Shown in pieces: positions 35,758 to 43,937 of a DNA stretch of 64,000 nucleotides. Below the pieces are notes generated by a model. The model searched no databases. It was not told where the DNA came from and was given only the letters and a program-made list of their open reading frames with translations. Source of the stretch: CAIYUC01 sp963682005. Its GTDB lineage: Bacteria > Bacteroidota > Bacteroidia > Bacteroidales > FEN-979. Numbering within the stretch: the stretch's first letter is position 1; every line of letters begins with the position of its first letter. Both the position numbers and the translations under genes were made by a program. The DNA lies in the NCBI GenBank assembly GCA_963682005.1, contig OY820914.1, positions 3,596,001-3,660,000 on the forward strand. The letters are read 5' to 3'.

Positions 35758-36555
35758 ATGAAATTAGAAAAGGATTTCTTTTTTCTTCTTGGCGGTCACG
35801 ATCTGGAAATGATCGAAATAAAAACGATTCTGACTGAGTATAAAAATTCCAAACATCCCGAATTTCAAGTTGATTACTTTGATAATAATCTGGAATGGGG
35901 AGCCCGATTAAGCAGCTATTCTTATAGCATTCCAGGTTTAAAATCGAAAACTATTGTTGGCTTGGAGTTGACGGAGGATATTACTCCACCTGCCAATTAT
36001 TTTAGCATTGATCATCATGGGGAAAGAGCCGATTCGCTTTCTTCCCTCGAACAAGTTGCTGCTTTATTACATATTCAACTCAATCGATTTCAAATGCTTA
36101 TTGCGATTAATGATCGGAACTATATTCCCGGCTTGTTATCCTTTGGCGCTACCAAAAAAGAAGTTGATGAAATACGAATCAATGATCGGAAGGCACAGGG
36201 AGTAACGGAAGAGGATGAGAACCATGCTGTTGATTCAATTAACAATCACCTCGAACTAATACAGAATATTATAACAGTCAAATCATCGACGTCGAAATTT
36301 TCAACAATTACAGACAGATTATTCCCTTTTGAACGTCTCCTGATTTATAATGATGATATCTTGACCTATTACGGTCAATATGCAGTGAAACTGCCAAACG
36401 CATTTCCAACGCTTATAAATGAGAAAAAAGCCTATTTCGGAGGTGGGATGAACGGATTCTTTGGGATAGGGAGAAATGAAGTTTCCAAAGCTGAATTAAA
36501 TCAAATCAAAGAGCGAATATATTCGATTATAAATAACGAATTGAATACACCATGA
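35758..36555 (+). CDS. DHH-superfamily phosphoesterase-like protein, candidate NrN-type signal-degrading enzyme
   Basis: 265 residues, no signal peptide. LLGGHDLEMIEI (H14-D15) near the N-terminus, an Asp-rich DYFDNNLEWG, VGLELTED, and IDHHGE (D85-H86-H87) followed 10-20 residues later by SSLEQVAALL reproduce the motif order of DHH phosphoesterases. Near the C-terminus GGGMNGFFG (~228-236) resembles the DHHA1 motif GGGHxxAAG with His replaced by Met. In Bacteroides fragilis type III-B loci a DHH/DHHA1 enzyme (NrN) beside a CorA-like effector degrades the messenger SAM-AMP. The same neighbours here suggest the same job: ending the signal. It overlaps the CorA-like gene by 4 nt. The family match is by motif only and is not certain. 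Confidence 0.65.
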   Translation: MKLEKDFFFLLGGHDLEMIEIKTILTEYKNSKHPEFQVDYFDNNLEWGARLSSYSYSIPGLKSKTIVGLELTEDITPPANYFSIDHHGERADSLSSLEQVAALLHIQLNRFQMLIAINDRNYIPGLLSFGATKKEVDEIRINDRKAQGVTEEDENHAVDSINNHLELIQNIITVKSSTSKFSTITDRLFPFERLLIYNDDILTYYGQYAVKLPNAFPTLINEKKAYFGGGMNGFFGIGRNEVSKAELNQIKERIYSIINNELNTP

Positions 36556-38291
36556 ATTTGTACAGTTATCATGTTTTTCTGTTCCCGTTTCAATGGTATT
36601 TCACTGGCAAGGAAATGAGGAATAAGACACTTGAGGAGAGAACATGTTTGCCGGAACTGTTAAAATTGTTTTCGCCAACAAAATGGAAACGAGGGAAGTA
36701 TTCGACTGATACGATACTGAATTACAATGAGTACAATTATTTTTATGAGATGGTCCGGGACGTTTTATTTGATGTTGGGAAAGAACCTGATAAAACTCTT
36801 GTCGCCAATTTAGTATATGATGTTCAGCCTGATCAATTCACATATGAATTTAAAGTTTGTACTGATCCGGTTAATGAAGTATTTAAAAAGTATTCACTTT
36901 ACATTGATGCCATTATACTTCATCTTTATACAACAGGTGTAGGTGTACTTTCATTTCATCTCAACAACCGAAATGAGGAACAGAAATCACCTGATGATAT
37001 TTTAAGGATCAATCAGGCGGGCCGAAGAATCTATCCCCCATTCTTTGGAATTAGTTCTGCAAACATTGGATCTCAAGAGCAATTCTCAAACTCCGATTTC
37101 TCATCCGGATTAGATTCTCTTCAAAAAAATGAGTTGGCAAAAGACTTTGAGATTTTGGGCAGTAAAGGATATGAAGATTTTAGCAGATACAGGGATCCAA
37201 ATCAATTTTCAACAAATCCTTTTCAATTGCCTGGACATATAAATATTCTTTTCAGGGATATTCCATTTACAGTTGATAAAAGCGATTATCTGTCGGATAC
37301 AAGAAAGGTTTACATTTCTCCATTACTTGATGACCGTATGTATGTAGTTTGCTGGTATGGAAACGATGAACTGATAAAGGAATTAAAAGCGAACGATCAG
37401 GATCATTGTCGTGACGAGGATGGTAAACTAACCTATTTAAAGCATACCTGGTGGTACAAGTTCGTGTTTAATGACCAGAAAGATATGACGTGCCAGAATC
37501 CGGAAATGATGCAGAAATTGATGCGAAAGCATACTTATGCCAGATGGAGCGATTACGGCACTTTTTATGGGGTGAACCGTTATTCATTTGTTTGCCTCAC
37601 GGGTTCGCTTGAGAATTTAAAACGATTTAATGCTGCATTCCTGGTAAATCATATGCAGACAATGTATTATAAATTGTGTGAATTGTGTCTTGTTCAACGA
37701 GCATGCATTCTCAGGTTTTCAGATGAGGTATCGCGTATCTCTAACATGAGTGATAATAAAAAGATCCCATTATCAGAAAGGGTTAGTAATTTATACAAGC
37801 AGTATATCCGGTTTGTTGACCGGATCTATTTTCGTGAAATTACCGCACAGGAACAGGGTATTGAGTTGTACAATATGGTACAGGAACATATGCAGATCGA
37901 GCGCAATGTAAAGGACCTTGATAAAGAAATCGAAGAATTGCACAGTTATATTACGCTTGTTGAAGAGAAGAAACAAAACCGGAACATAGAATTACTTACA
38001 ATTATTGGAGCATTATTTATACTACCGAGTTTTATAACAGGATTTTTCGGAATGATCATTTTACCTCAAATGTTAATGCCTGGACAGAAGGCGTTTGGAC
38101 TTTGGAAATCAATTCTGTTAATCCTCCCTTTAATTGTTGGACCAGTCATTTATTTAATGATCGACAAACGACGGAATCGAAAATGGGATCATAAGTTATT
38201 ATTCTTGCTTTCATTTTTAGTCATAGTCGCCATTTTGATAACACTTGTTTATATGTTTATATTTATTCCTCAACAACAACAATCAAACTAA
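36552..38291 (+). CDS. CorA-like membrane effector of a type III CRISPR system
   Basis: 579 residues. The large cytoplasmic N-terminal part (~1-400) is not recognised as a known domain. A long charged coiled coil (~430-475, VKDLDKEIEELHSYITLVEEKKQNR) leads into TM1 at ~479-505 (LLTIIGALFILPSFITGFFGMI), in the position and style of the CorA GMN-containing pore helix but reading GFFGMI. Further TM helices lie at ~516-535 and ~547-570. CorA-type proteins in Cmr loci are membrane effectors; in B. fragilis they respond to SAM-AMP made by Cas10 and are thought to damage membrane integrity. The gene overlaps its neighbours by 4 nt and 1 nt, so the three accessory genes are tightly coupled. Confidence 0.8.
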   Translation: MNLYSYHVFLFPFQWYFTGKEMRNKTLEERTCLPELLKLFSPTKWKRGKYSTDTILNYNEYNYFYEMVRDVLFDVGKEPDKTLVANLVYDVQPDQFTYEFKVCTDPVNEVFKKYSLYIDAIILHLYTTGVGVLSFHLNNRNEEQKSPDDILRINQAGRRIYPPFFGISSANIGSQEQFSNSDFSSGLDSLQKNELAKDFEILGSKGYEDFSRYRDPNQFSTNPFQLPGHINILFRDIPFTVDKSDYLSDTRKVYISPLLDDRMYVVCWYGNDELIKELKANDQDHCRDEDGKLTYLKHTWWYKFVFNDQKDMTCQNPEMMQKLMRKHTYARWSDYGTFYGVNRYSFVCLTGSLENLKRFNAAFLVNHMQTMYYKLCELCLVQRACILRFSDEVSRISNMSDNKKIPLSERVSNLYKQYIRFVDRIYFREITAQEQGIELYNMVQEHMQIERNVKDLDKEIEELHSYITLVEEKKQNRNIELLTIIGALFILPSFITGFFGMIILPQMLMPGQKAFGLWKSILLILPLIVGPVIYLMIDKRRNRKWDHKLLFLLSFLVIVAILITLVYMFIFIPQQQQSN

Positions 38292-38815
38292 TGGAACAAT
38301 TATCAAAAAAGTATCATCCTTTCTGGATCTTTATAACATTATTCATAGCAACAGGAATATCGTTCCTTCCGGAGTCATTTGCTGTTGATAAAATGGCTGG
38401 TTGCAATTGTACATATGTCATCCTGTTTGGGATCTCAAAACTGCTAATAATGTTTGGGTTGATCTTATTCTCGTTTTTCCTCTCATGGCAGCGTTATCAG
38501 TATTATTTGGAAGAACTAAAGAAAAAAGCCAGGGATGATGAATGGGAACGAAAGAGGTCAGAACATAACCAATTATTTGAAGAAGCTAAACCTAGAAGGA
38601 AAGATGATGAAAACAGAAACCTGATAAATGACCTATTCCGCTTGATTGAATCAGCAAAGGAAACAACAGAAAAAACGGAATCCGCACCCGTGAAGGAAAA
38701 TGGAGACAAACTGCTTGTAAGGGTCATTGAAAAGAAGGTAACCCTTGATACAACAAAATTAGAATTGCTGATTGAAAATTATAATAAATTCAGTTCTCAA
38801 CATAAGACCAATTAA
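38291..38815 (+). CDS. Unrecognised two-TM protein in the CRISPR operon
   Basis: 174 residues. TM helices at ~11-29 (FWIFITLFIATGISFLPES) and ~42-63 (TYVILFGISKLLIMFGLILFSFFL) are joined by a short loop with CNC. The remaining ~110 residues are highly charged and helical (YYLEELKKKARDDEWERK), ending in a Lys-rich segment (KLLVRVIEKKVTLDTTKLELL). Its start codon overlaps the CorA-like stop (TAATG), and cmr1 starts 1 nt after its own stop, so it is embedded in the operon. I do not know a family for it and recall no such gene in described CorA/NrN loci. It may be a partner, inhibitor or extra pore subunit of the CorA-like effector. Confidence 0.75.
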   Translation: MEQLSKKYHPFWIFITLFIATGISFLPESFAVDKMAGCNCTYVILFGISKLLIMFGLILFSFFLSWQRYQYYLEELKKKARDDEWERKRSEHNQLFEEAKPRRKDDENRNLINDLFRLIESAKETTEKTESAPVKENGDKLLVRVIEKKVTLDTTKLELLIENYNKFSSQHKTN

Positions 38816-38816
38816 A

Positions 38817-40079
38817 ATGTACAAACTTGAATTTACGTTAAAGCAGCACACACCTCTGATCCATTTTCAGCATGATCAGGCAGGGGCTACTCTCAGAGCA
38901 ACGGAAGTAAAGCCAAAGTTGGACAGGTTCATAATAAGAGCCCTTCATCTCACTGAGATTATTAAGGATCAACATGAAAAAATCGAACAACCCAAACGAG
39001 AATTTGCGGATTGCTTCATTAATAAAGGGAAGGATCATTTGGCATTAGATTATAAGATTAGAATTGATAAAATTGGAAGCGATGAAAGATATTTCATTAC
39101 AAGTAATCCCAGATCAAAAAACGAAATTGAAAAGGAGCAACTTGTAAAAAAGGAATTATCTGCAATATATTTGAATCAAACACAATATTTTGGCAATAAT
39201 GAGAACCTTAAAAACCATGGTATTGAAAAAAGGGAAGAGATTAAAATTGGAATAAAAGCAAAGGGTATTACTATCTCCATCTGCACATTTTCGTTGGGTT
39301 TATATAAAATTTTTTGTTCTGATAATCTGAAAATGTTAAAAGCATTTTTTGTGGCAAACACTTTCGGTACAAGGCAAAATAAGGGTTTTGGTTGCTTTTT
39401 ACCTGAAGGAATTTCAGAAGAGGAAATTGTGAGCTGTTTGAATGTTGACCCAAGTATTATTGGTGTTTTTAAAAAAGAGTTATCTGGGAACTTCATTGCC
39501 AAAATTCAGGAAATAGCAAGGGACTATTCATTGTTAAAGAGAGGAAAAACCTTTAATGGATATAAGAAGTCAAAATTATGGGAATATTTATGTGCGACTC
39601 AACAAATCAAATGGGAAAAAAGAAAAATTAAATTGCATATAAAATCGAATAATCCATCTCTTTTCAATTCATTAAAAGCAGAAAATAGTCCACACAAAAT
39701 AGACGATTGCGGCGATGCTGATGGTTCAGATTCTTTCGCATATATCAGAGCGTTACTTGGATTAGCAGAGCACTACGAATTTGTTAAAGTTGATAGATCT
39801 CGCTTGAAGGTTAAAATAGCTGACAGTTCTCCAGCAGAATTTAAAATTGATAGATTCCAATCTCCTATTAGCTACTTAGTTAGTGATAATGTAATTTATC
39901 TAATTGCGCGTTCTATTGATGAGAATTTGCAAAAATATACTGATAATTCAGGTAAACAATATTTGCGTCAATTTAGTTTCGAAATTCCGGGACTTCCAAG
40001 TTTTCAATTAACAATTCCAACAAACTTTGATTTAGTGGATTTTCTTTCAAAAAAATCTGGGTATATTAAACTAAATTAG
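38817..40079 (+). CDS. cmr1: Type III-B CRISPR protein Cmr1 (RAMP, Cas7-like)
   Basis: 420 residues starting at MYKLEFTLKQHTPLIHF, a typical RAMP beta-strand start. GATLRATEVKPKLDRFI fits Cmr1 proteins of Bacteroidota, and FGTRQNKGFGCFLPE is the glycine-rich RAMP loop. Cmr1 caps the Cmr backbone and contacts the 3' end of the target RNA duplex. The unusual length, about 420 residues, matches two-RAMP Cmr1. The start at 38817 was preferred to an in-frame codon 15 residues earlier that would overlap the previous gene. Confidence 0.75.
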   Translation: MYKLEFTLKQHTPLIHFQHDQAGATLRATEVKPKLDRFIIRALHLTEIIKDQHEKIEQPKREFADCFINKGKDHLALDYKIRIDKIGSDERYFITSNPRSKNEIEKEQLVKKELSAIYLNQTQYFGNNENLKNHGIEKREEIKIGIKAKGITISICTFSLGLYKIFCSDNLKMLKAFFVANTFGTRQNKGFGCFLPEGISEEEIVSCLNVDPSIIGVFKKELSGNFIAKIQEIARDYSLLKRGKTFNGYKKSKLWEYLCATQQIKWEKRKIKLHIKSNNPSLFNSLKAENSPHKIDDCGDADGSDSFAYIRALLGLAEHYEFVKVDRSRLKVKIADSSPAEFKIDRFQSPISYLVSDNVIYLIARSIDENLQKYTDNSGKQYLRQFSFEIPGLPSFQLTIPTNFDLVDFLSKKSGYIKLN

Positions 40080-40085
40080 TATCAT

Positions 40086-41678
40086 ATGTCACAATATTAC
40101 CTTGCTCTCACAATCGGCCCAATTCACAAAACCATGCAAATGGCTCGTAAAACGAGAGAATTTTGGGCTGCAAGCATGCTTTTTTCACTTCTTTCAAAAG
40201 AACTCTGCAGTGAGTTATTAAAAGCCGGTATCCAGGAGGATGATTTCCTTGTTCCCGACAAAACCCTGTTCAAAAAACAAGTTAGGAACATTGGTTTGTA
40301 TATGGACAGAATAATTTGCAGGGTGTCCAGCACGAATTTCCTGGCCATTCTTGAAAATGAGATAATATACCCAGCGCTGAAGAAGTTGGCCGGCTCCTTG
40401 AATTCCGTGCAAGGGGTTAATGTAACTGCAGAAGAACTGAAAAATTATTTTAAAATCTATGCGATTTGTAAAACCTGTCTTACGGATAATCCATTAGGCG
40501 AGATTTCAACCACCCTGAATACCCTGGAGGTTTTCAATGTTCAAAATTCTTATGACACACTTAGCAAAAAAGTCTGGTTCTTTCTTGAAAATGTAAATAC
40601 CGAATATGATGATCAACAGGGGATCCTCAAAAGTTCATTCCTTGAAAAATATTTCGATGTTCCTGACTACAATGGCAAAATTCGTCTCCCATCAATCGGA
40701 GAGATAAGCACGTATCAATTGAGAGCGATAGCTCCAATAGAAAAGAAACCTTCATATAAGGAGATTTTTGATGAGATTAATAAAAATGGGAAAACACAGA
40801 AAAAAGATTTGTTTGGCTTGTTAAGAACAAGTTTTGAGACGAATCTAAAAACCTACCACAAATATTATTGCATAATACAGGCTGATGGAGACAAACTGGG
40901 AGCCACATTAATGAAATCTGACAGGTCGGCTGTTTCAAATATTTCTGCTGATTTGATCTCATGGGGAGAAATTGCTCTGAAGGAGCTTCTTAGATATGGT
41001 GCATTACCCATTTATATCGGAGGTGACGATCTCTTAAGTTTTGCTCCTGTCAATAATGGAAATGAAACAATTCTGGATCTTGCCTACGAGCTGAATAGCC
41101 AGTATAACCAAATGAGCCATCTTACAGGGATTACGACATTAAGCATCGGGGTCAAAATTTCCTATTATAAGTCGCCTATGTATGAGGCATATATCGATAC
41201 GTTTGATTTGCTAATGAAAGCAAAGGAATTTTCCAATTCCTGTTGCATTAATATAGACAAACACAGTGGTCAGCCCCACCAGTTCAGATTCTCCTTTAAT
41301 GAGGAATACAAGCAATTTGTAAAGCCGATTTCTGACACAATGGTTTCTGAAGAAAAGGAAAAAAGCTTCTTAACTTCAGTCATTTACTCCATTCTTAACA
41401 ATGAGGAATTGATATTCACTGTTTGCAATAACAAGAATAGGCTATGGGCGTTTTTTCAGAATAATTTTGATGAGGCCAGAGATAAAAGAGATAATTCTCA
41501 TCTTAACTCTTTAAAATACAAATATCTTTATAATATCATGGAATATATCCATTATCTGTTTGTTCTGTTTGGCGACAAAAAGGATAAGGAATCCGGACTT
41601 TACCTTGCAACATTGCAGCTGTATTCCACATTAAAAACACTACGGTTCATAAAAGGTCTTGACGATGACAAAGAATAA
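40086..41678 (+). CDS. cas10: Cas10 (Cmr2) cyclase/polymerase subunit without HD domain
   Basis: 530 residues, short for Cas10. It begins directly with the YLALTIGPIHKTMQMARKTREFWAASMLFS segment, and no HD nuclease motif is visible. A CxxC pair is seen (ICKTCLTDN). The palm is intact: ADGDKLG at ~266-272 and GGDD at ~312-315 (YIGGDDLLSF). In type III complexes, RNA binding activates this palm to make a nucleotide messenger: cyclic oligoadenylate, or SAM-AMP in CorA-linked loci. Without an HD domain, direct DNA cutting by Cas10 is unlikely, so defence should rest on the messenger and on Cmr4 RNA cleavage. It overlaps cmr3. Confidence 0.9.
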   Translation: MSQYYLALTIGPIHKTMQMARKTREFWAASMLFSLLSKELCSELLKAGIQEDDFLVPDKTLFKKQVRNIGLYMDRIICRVSSTNFLAILENEIIYPALKKLAGSLNSVQGVNVTAEELKNYFKIYAICKTCLTDNPLGEISTTLNTLEVFNVQNSYDTLSKKVWFFLENVNTEYDDQQGILKSSFLEKYFDVPDYNGKIRLPSIGEISTYQLRAIAPIEKKPSYKEIFDEINKNGKTQKKDLFGLLRTSFETNLKTYHKYYCIIQADGDKLGATLMKSDRSAVSNISADLISWGEIALKELLRYGALPIYIGGDDLLSFAPVNNGNETILDLAYELNSQYNQMSHLTGITTLSIGVKISYYKSPMYEAYIDTFDLLMKAKEFSNSCCINIDKHSGQPHQFRFSFNEEYKQFVKPISDTMVSEEKEKSFLTSVIYSILNNEELIFTVCNNKNRLWAFFQNNFDEARDKRDNSHLNSLKYKYLYNIMEYIHYLFVLFGDKKDKESGLYLATLQLYSTLKTLRFIKGLDDDKE

Positions 41679-42735
41679 CACAAAATCATATTTTATTGAG
41701 ATAATGCCTGCCGGGTATTATTTCTTCGGAGGGGAACGCACGTTTCTTACGGTGGAAAAGGATAAATACGGTCAAGAGATTACCAATTACTTCGCGACCA
41801 GCAACTTATTACCCCAACAAACAACTTTGCTCGGCATGTTGCGACACCTCCTGCTAATACTTTACGGTAAATTAGACGGAACACAAGAGGAAAAGAAAGA
41901 CTTGATCGGATCAGTAAATTTTGGAATTGAGAAAGACAGCCCGTACGGCCTGATTGATTCTTTTTCACCCGTAATTCTATTTAATCCCGAGACAAAGAGA
42001 AGAATAACCCCTTTTGGTTTCGATGAACAGTTGTATGCCGATCCGATTTCGGAATTGCCACCTAAACAAGTTAAAATTCAGTATAAGCAAGAGCCGTTTC
42101 CGGCATATCTGAATGGATTGAAGGATTCTTCACCTGCCCTGGAGGGTTTTAACTACAAACAACCGATAAGCCTTTTATGGGAAGATGAGAATAAAGAAAT
42201 TTACTCAGAAAAAGATTTATTTAAGAAGTTGACAAAAGTCGGTGTCGACAAGAAGAAGTCAGATGATTCTTTTTATAAACAGACTTTCGTTGGACTGAAA
42301 AAAGGCTTTTCCTTTGGGGTCTGGGTAGAATTCAATGAGAACCTGGATGAGGGTAAAATAGGAAAAGTACTAATGCCTTTCGGTGCTGATCAAGGGTTGT
42401 TTAAAATTGCCTTTCGGACGGATGTTCCTAATATTTTCGATTACCCGGAATCCAGTGGGAGTAGCTTGATGAAAAAAATTGTGTTTCTAAGCGATGCCTG
42501 GGTTGACGAAACAGTGTTATCTAAAGTTGAATTTGGAATAACCGAATTTTCAGATTTTCGGTTCATTAAGTCCAAAAGTGAAAATTTTTACCAGCTAAAC
42601 CAAGGTTCCAAGAGTGCAAAATATTATTTAATGAGTCGAGGCTCTGTGCTTTACCCGGGTTCCTCTTTTGACCTAACATTGTTAAATAACCCGGCATTCA
42701 GAAGGATAGGTTATAATTATTTTAGAACAATTTAA
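41665..42735 (+). CDS. cmr3: Type III-B CRISPR protein Cmr3 (Cas5-like)
   Basis: 356 residues starting at the ATG at 41665, 14 nt inside the end of cas10. The N-terminus YFIEIMPAGYYFFGGERTF and the segment TSNLLPQQTTLLGMLRHLLL are characteristic of Cmr3, with an FGxE/GGE turn followed by PxQxTLLGMLR. A second region (KKGFSFGVWVEF) and the C-terminal SRGSVLYPGSSF complete the Cas5-like fold. Cmr3 binds the 5' handle of the crRNA together with Cas10. Confidence 0.85.
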   Translation: MTKNNTKSYFIEIMPAGYYFFGGERTFLTVEKDKYGQEITNYFATSNLLPQQTTLLGMLRHLLLILYGKLDGTQEEKKDLIGSVNFGIEKDSPYGLIDSFSPVILFNPETKRRITPFGFDEQLYADPISELPPKQVKIQYKQEPFPAYLNGLKDSSPALEGFNYKQPISLLWEDENKEIYSEKDLFKKLTKVGVDKKKSDDSFYKQTFVGLKKGFSFGVWVEFNENLDEGKIGKVLMPFGADQGLFKIAFRTDVPNIFDYPESSGSSLMKKIVFLSDAWVDETVLSKVEFGITEFSDFRFIKSKSENFYQLNQGSKSAKYYLMSRGSVLYPGSSFDLTLLNNPAFRRIGYNYFRTI

Positions 42736-42745
42736 AATATCAACC

Positions 42746-43540
42746 ATGACACAGTTTTACAGCATCAACTGCAAATCCCATCTCCATGTTGGAAGCGGAG
42801 ACAGCAACTATGGAGTTATTGACAAATTGATCCAACGGGATCCAAGCAATCAGACACCCTGTATCTTTTCAAGCAGCCTAAAGGGGGCATTCAGGGAGTA
42901 TTTTGAAGAGTTTAAAGAAGCAGATCAGGTTGAGAAAATTTTCGGAAAGGATACGAAAGGCAAAATTATCTTCCACCAGGCTTATCTATTGAGCATCCCC
43001 GTCAGGAGCAATCAATTTCCTTATTTCAACCTGACGGCACCCTTTGTGATAGACGAACTGATAAATCAACTTGGACTATTCGGCAATTCAGATTTTTCGG
43101 AATTGATAGCCAGACTTGCGGAATTTAAGGCTGCAAAGCAAGATGGAAAGGTGGTCATTTTCAATACCAGGAAAGATAATCTGAAAATTGAAGAATTTGA
43201 AGAAGCCGATATTGTTAATAACGTCACAGTTTCTATTGCCCAATCCTTAGCAGGATTATTTGGTGAACGCCTTGCAATTGTGGATGACTCAGATTTTCTC
43301 GACATGAGCAGTGATTTCAGGTTGCCTGTTATTGCACGGAATAACCTTGAGAATGGCCAGAGTAAAAACCTCTGGTACGAGCAGATCATCCCAAGGTCAA
43401 GCCGGTTCTTTTTTGCTGTTTCTGATATTCAGGGTGAACCATGTGAAGAATTCTATACTGAATTTAATAAACCAAAAATGGTTCAGATTGGGGCAAATGC
43501 AACAATCGGTTATGGTGTATGTTTAATTTCGAAATTCTAA
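42746..43540 (+). CDS. cmr4: Type III-B backbone RNase Cmr4 (Cas7-like)
   Basis: 264 residues. It starts FYSINCKSHLHVGSGDSNYGVIDKLIQRDP, the Cmr4 RAMP signature. Asp26 in GVIDKL occupies the position of the catalytic Asp that cuts target RNA at 6-nt steps in Cmr complexes. FSSSLKGAFREYFEE and the C-terminal QIGANATIGYGVC (glycine-rich loop) also fit. Several copies form the backbone along the crRNA. Confidence 0.9.
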   Translation: MTQFYSINCKSHLHVGSGDSNYGVIDKLIQRDPSNQTPCIFSSSLKGAFREYFEEFKEADQVEKIFGKDTKGKIIFHQAYLLSIPVRSNQFPYFNLTAPFVIDELINQLGLFGNSDFSELIARLAEFKAAKQDGKVVIFNTRKDNLKIEEFEEADIVNNVTVSIAQSLAGLFGERLAIVDDSDFLDMSSDFRLPVIARNNLENGQSKNLWYEQIIPRSSRFFFAVSDIQGEPCEEFYTEFNKPKMVQIGANATIGYGVCLISKF

Positions 43541-43550
43541 ATCCCAATTT

Positions 43551-43937
43551 ATGAAACCAATAGATAAATTGTTACCTGTTGCATACAATGAATTAGCAGT
43601 TTCCGATTCAAAACTTGTCGATAACGAGAAACATGTAATAAGAGACAATGTATATGATGGGTATTTAGCGGGATTCGGACCGGCTGTGATAACTTCCGGA
43701 CTAATTCAAACCCTTGCAACCTACGCCGCCGATGAAAAACGCCGTAAAGTTTTGGATGTCATTGCAAAGGTTGCTGCAATTGACGATAAAAAGACAGGTG
43801 ACCTTTTGTTACTGCACTGCCTTGCACAAAGCAACAAACGAAAACTTAACATCTGGCGGAGCATGATAATTAATGCATCGGTTGCCTTGAAAATGATGAT
43901 TCGTACATATTCTCCATTAAACGAACAATTGTCATGA
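43551..43937 (+). CDS. cmr5: Type III-B small subunit Cmr5 (Cas11)
   Basis: A 128-residue all-helical protein in the cmr4-cmr6 gap. Size, helix content and position match Cmr5, which forms the inner filament stacked on Cmr4 and helps hold the target RNA. It shares a 4-nt ATGA overlap with cmr6. Confidence 0.8.
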   Translation: MKPIDKLLPVAYNELAVSDSKLVDNEKHVIRDNVYDGYLAGFGPAVITSGLIQTLATYAADEKRRKVLDVIAKVAAIDDKKTGDLLLLHCLAQSNKRKLNIWRSMIINASVALKMMIRTYSPLNEQLS

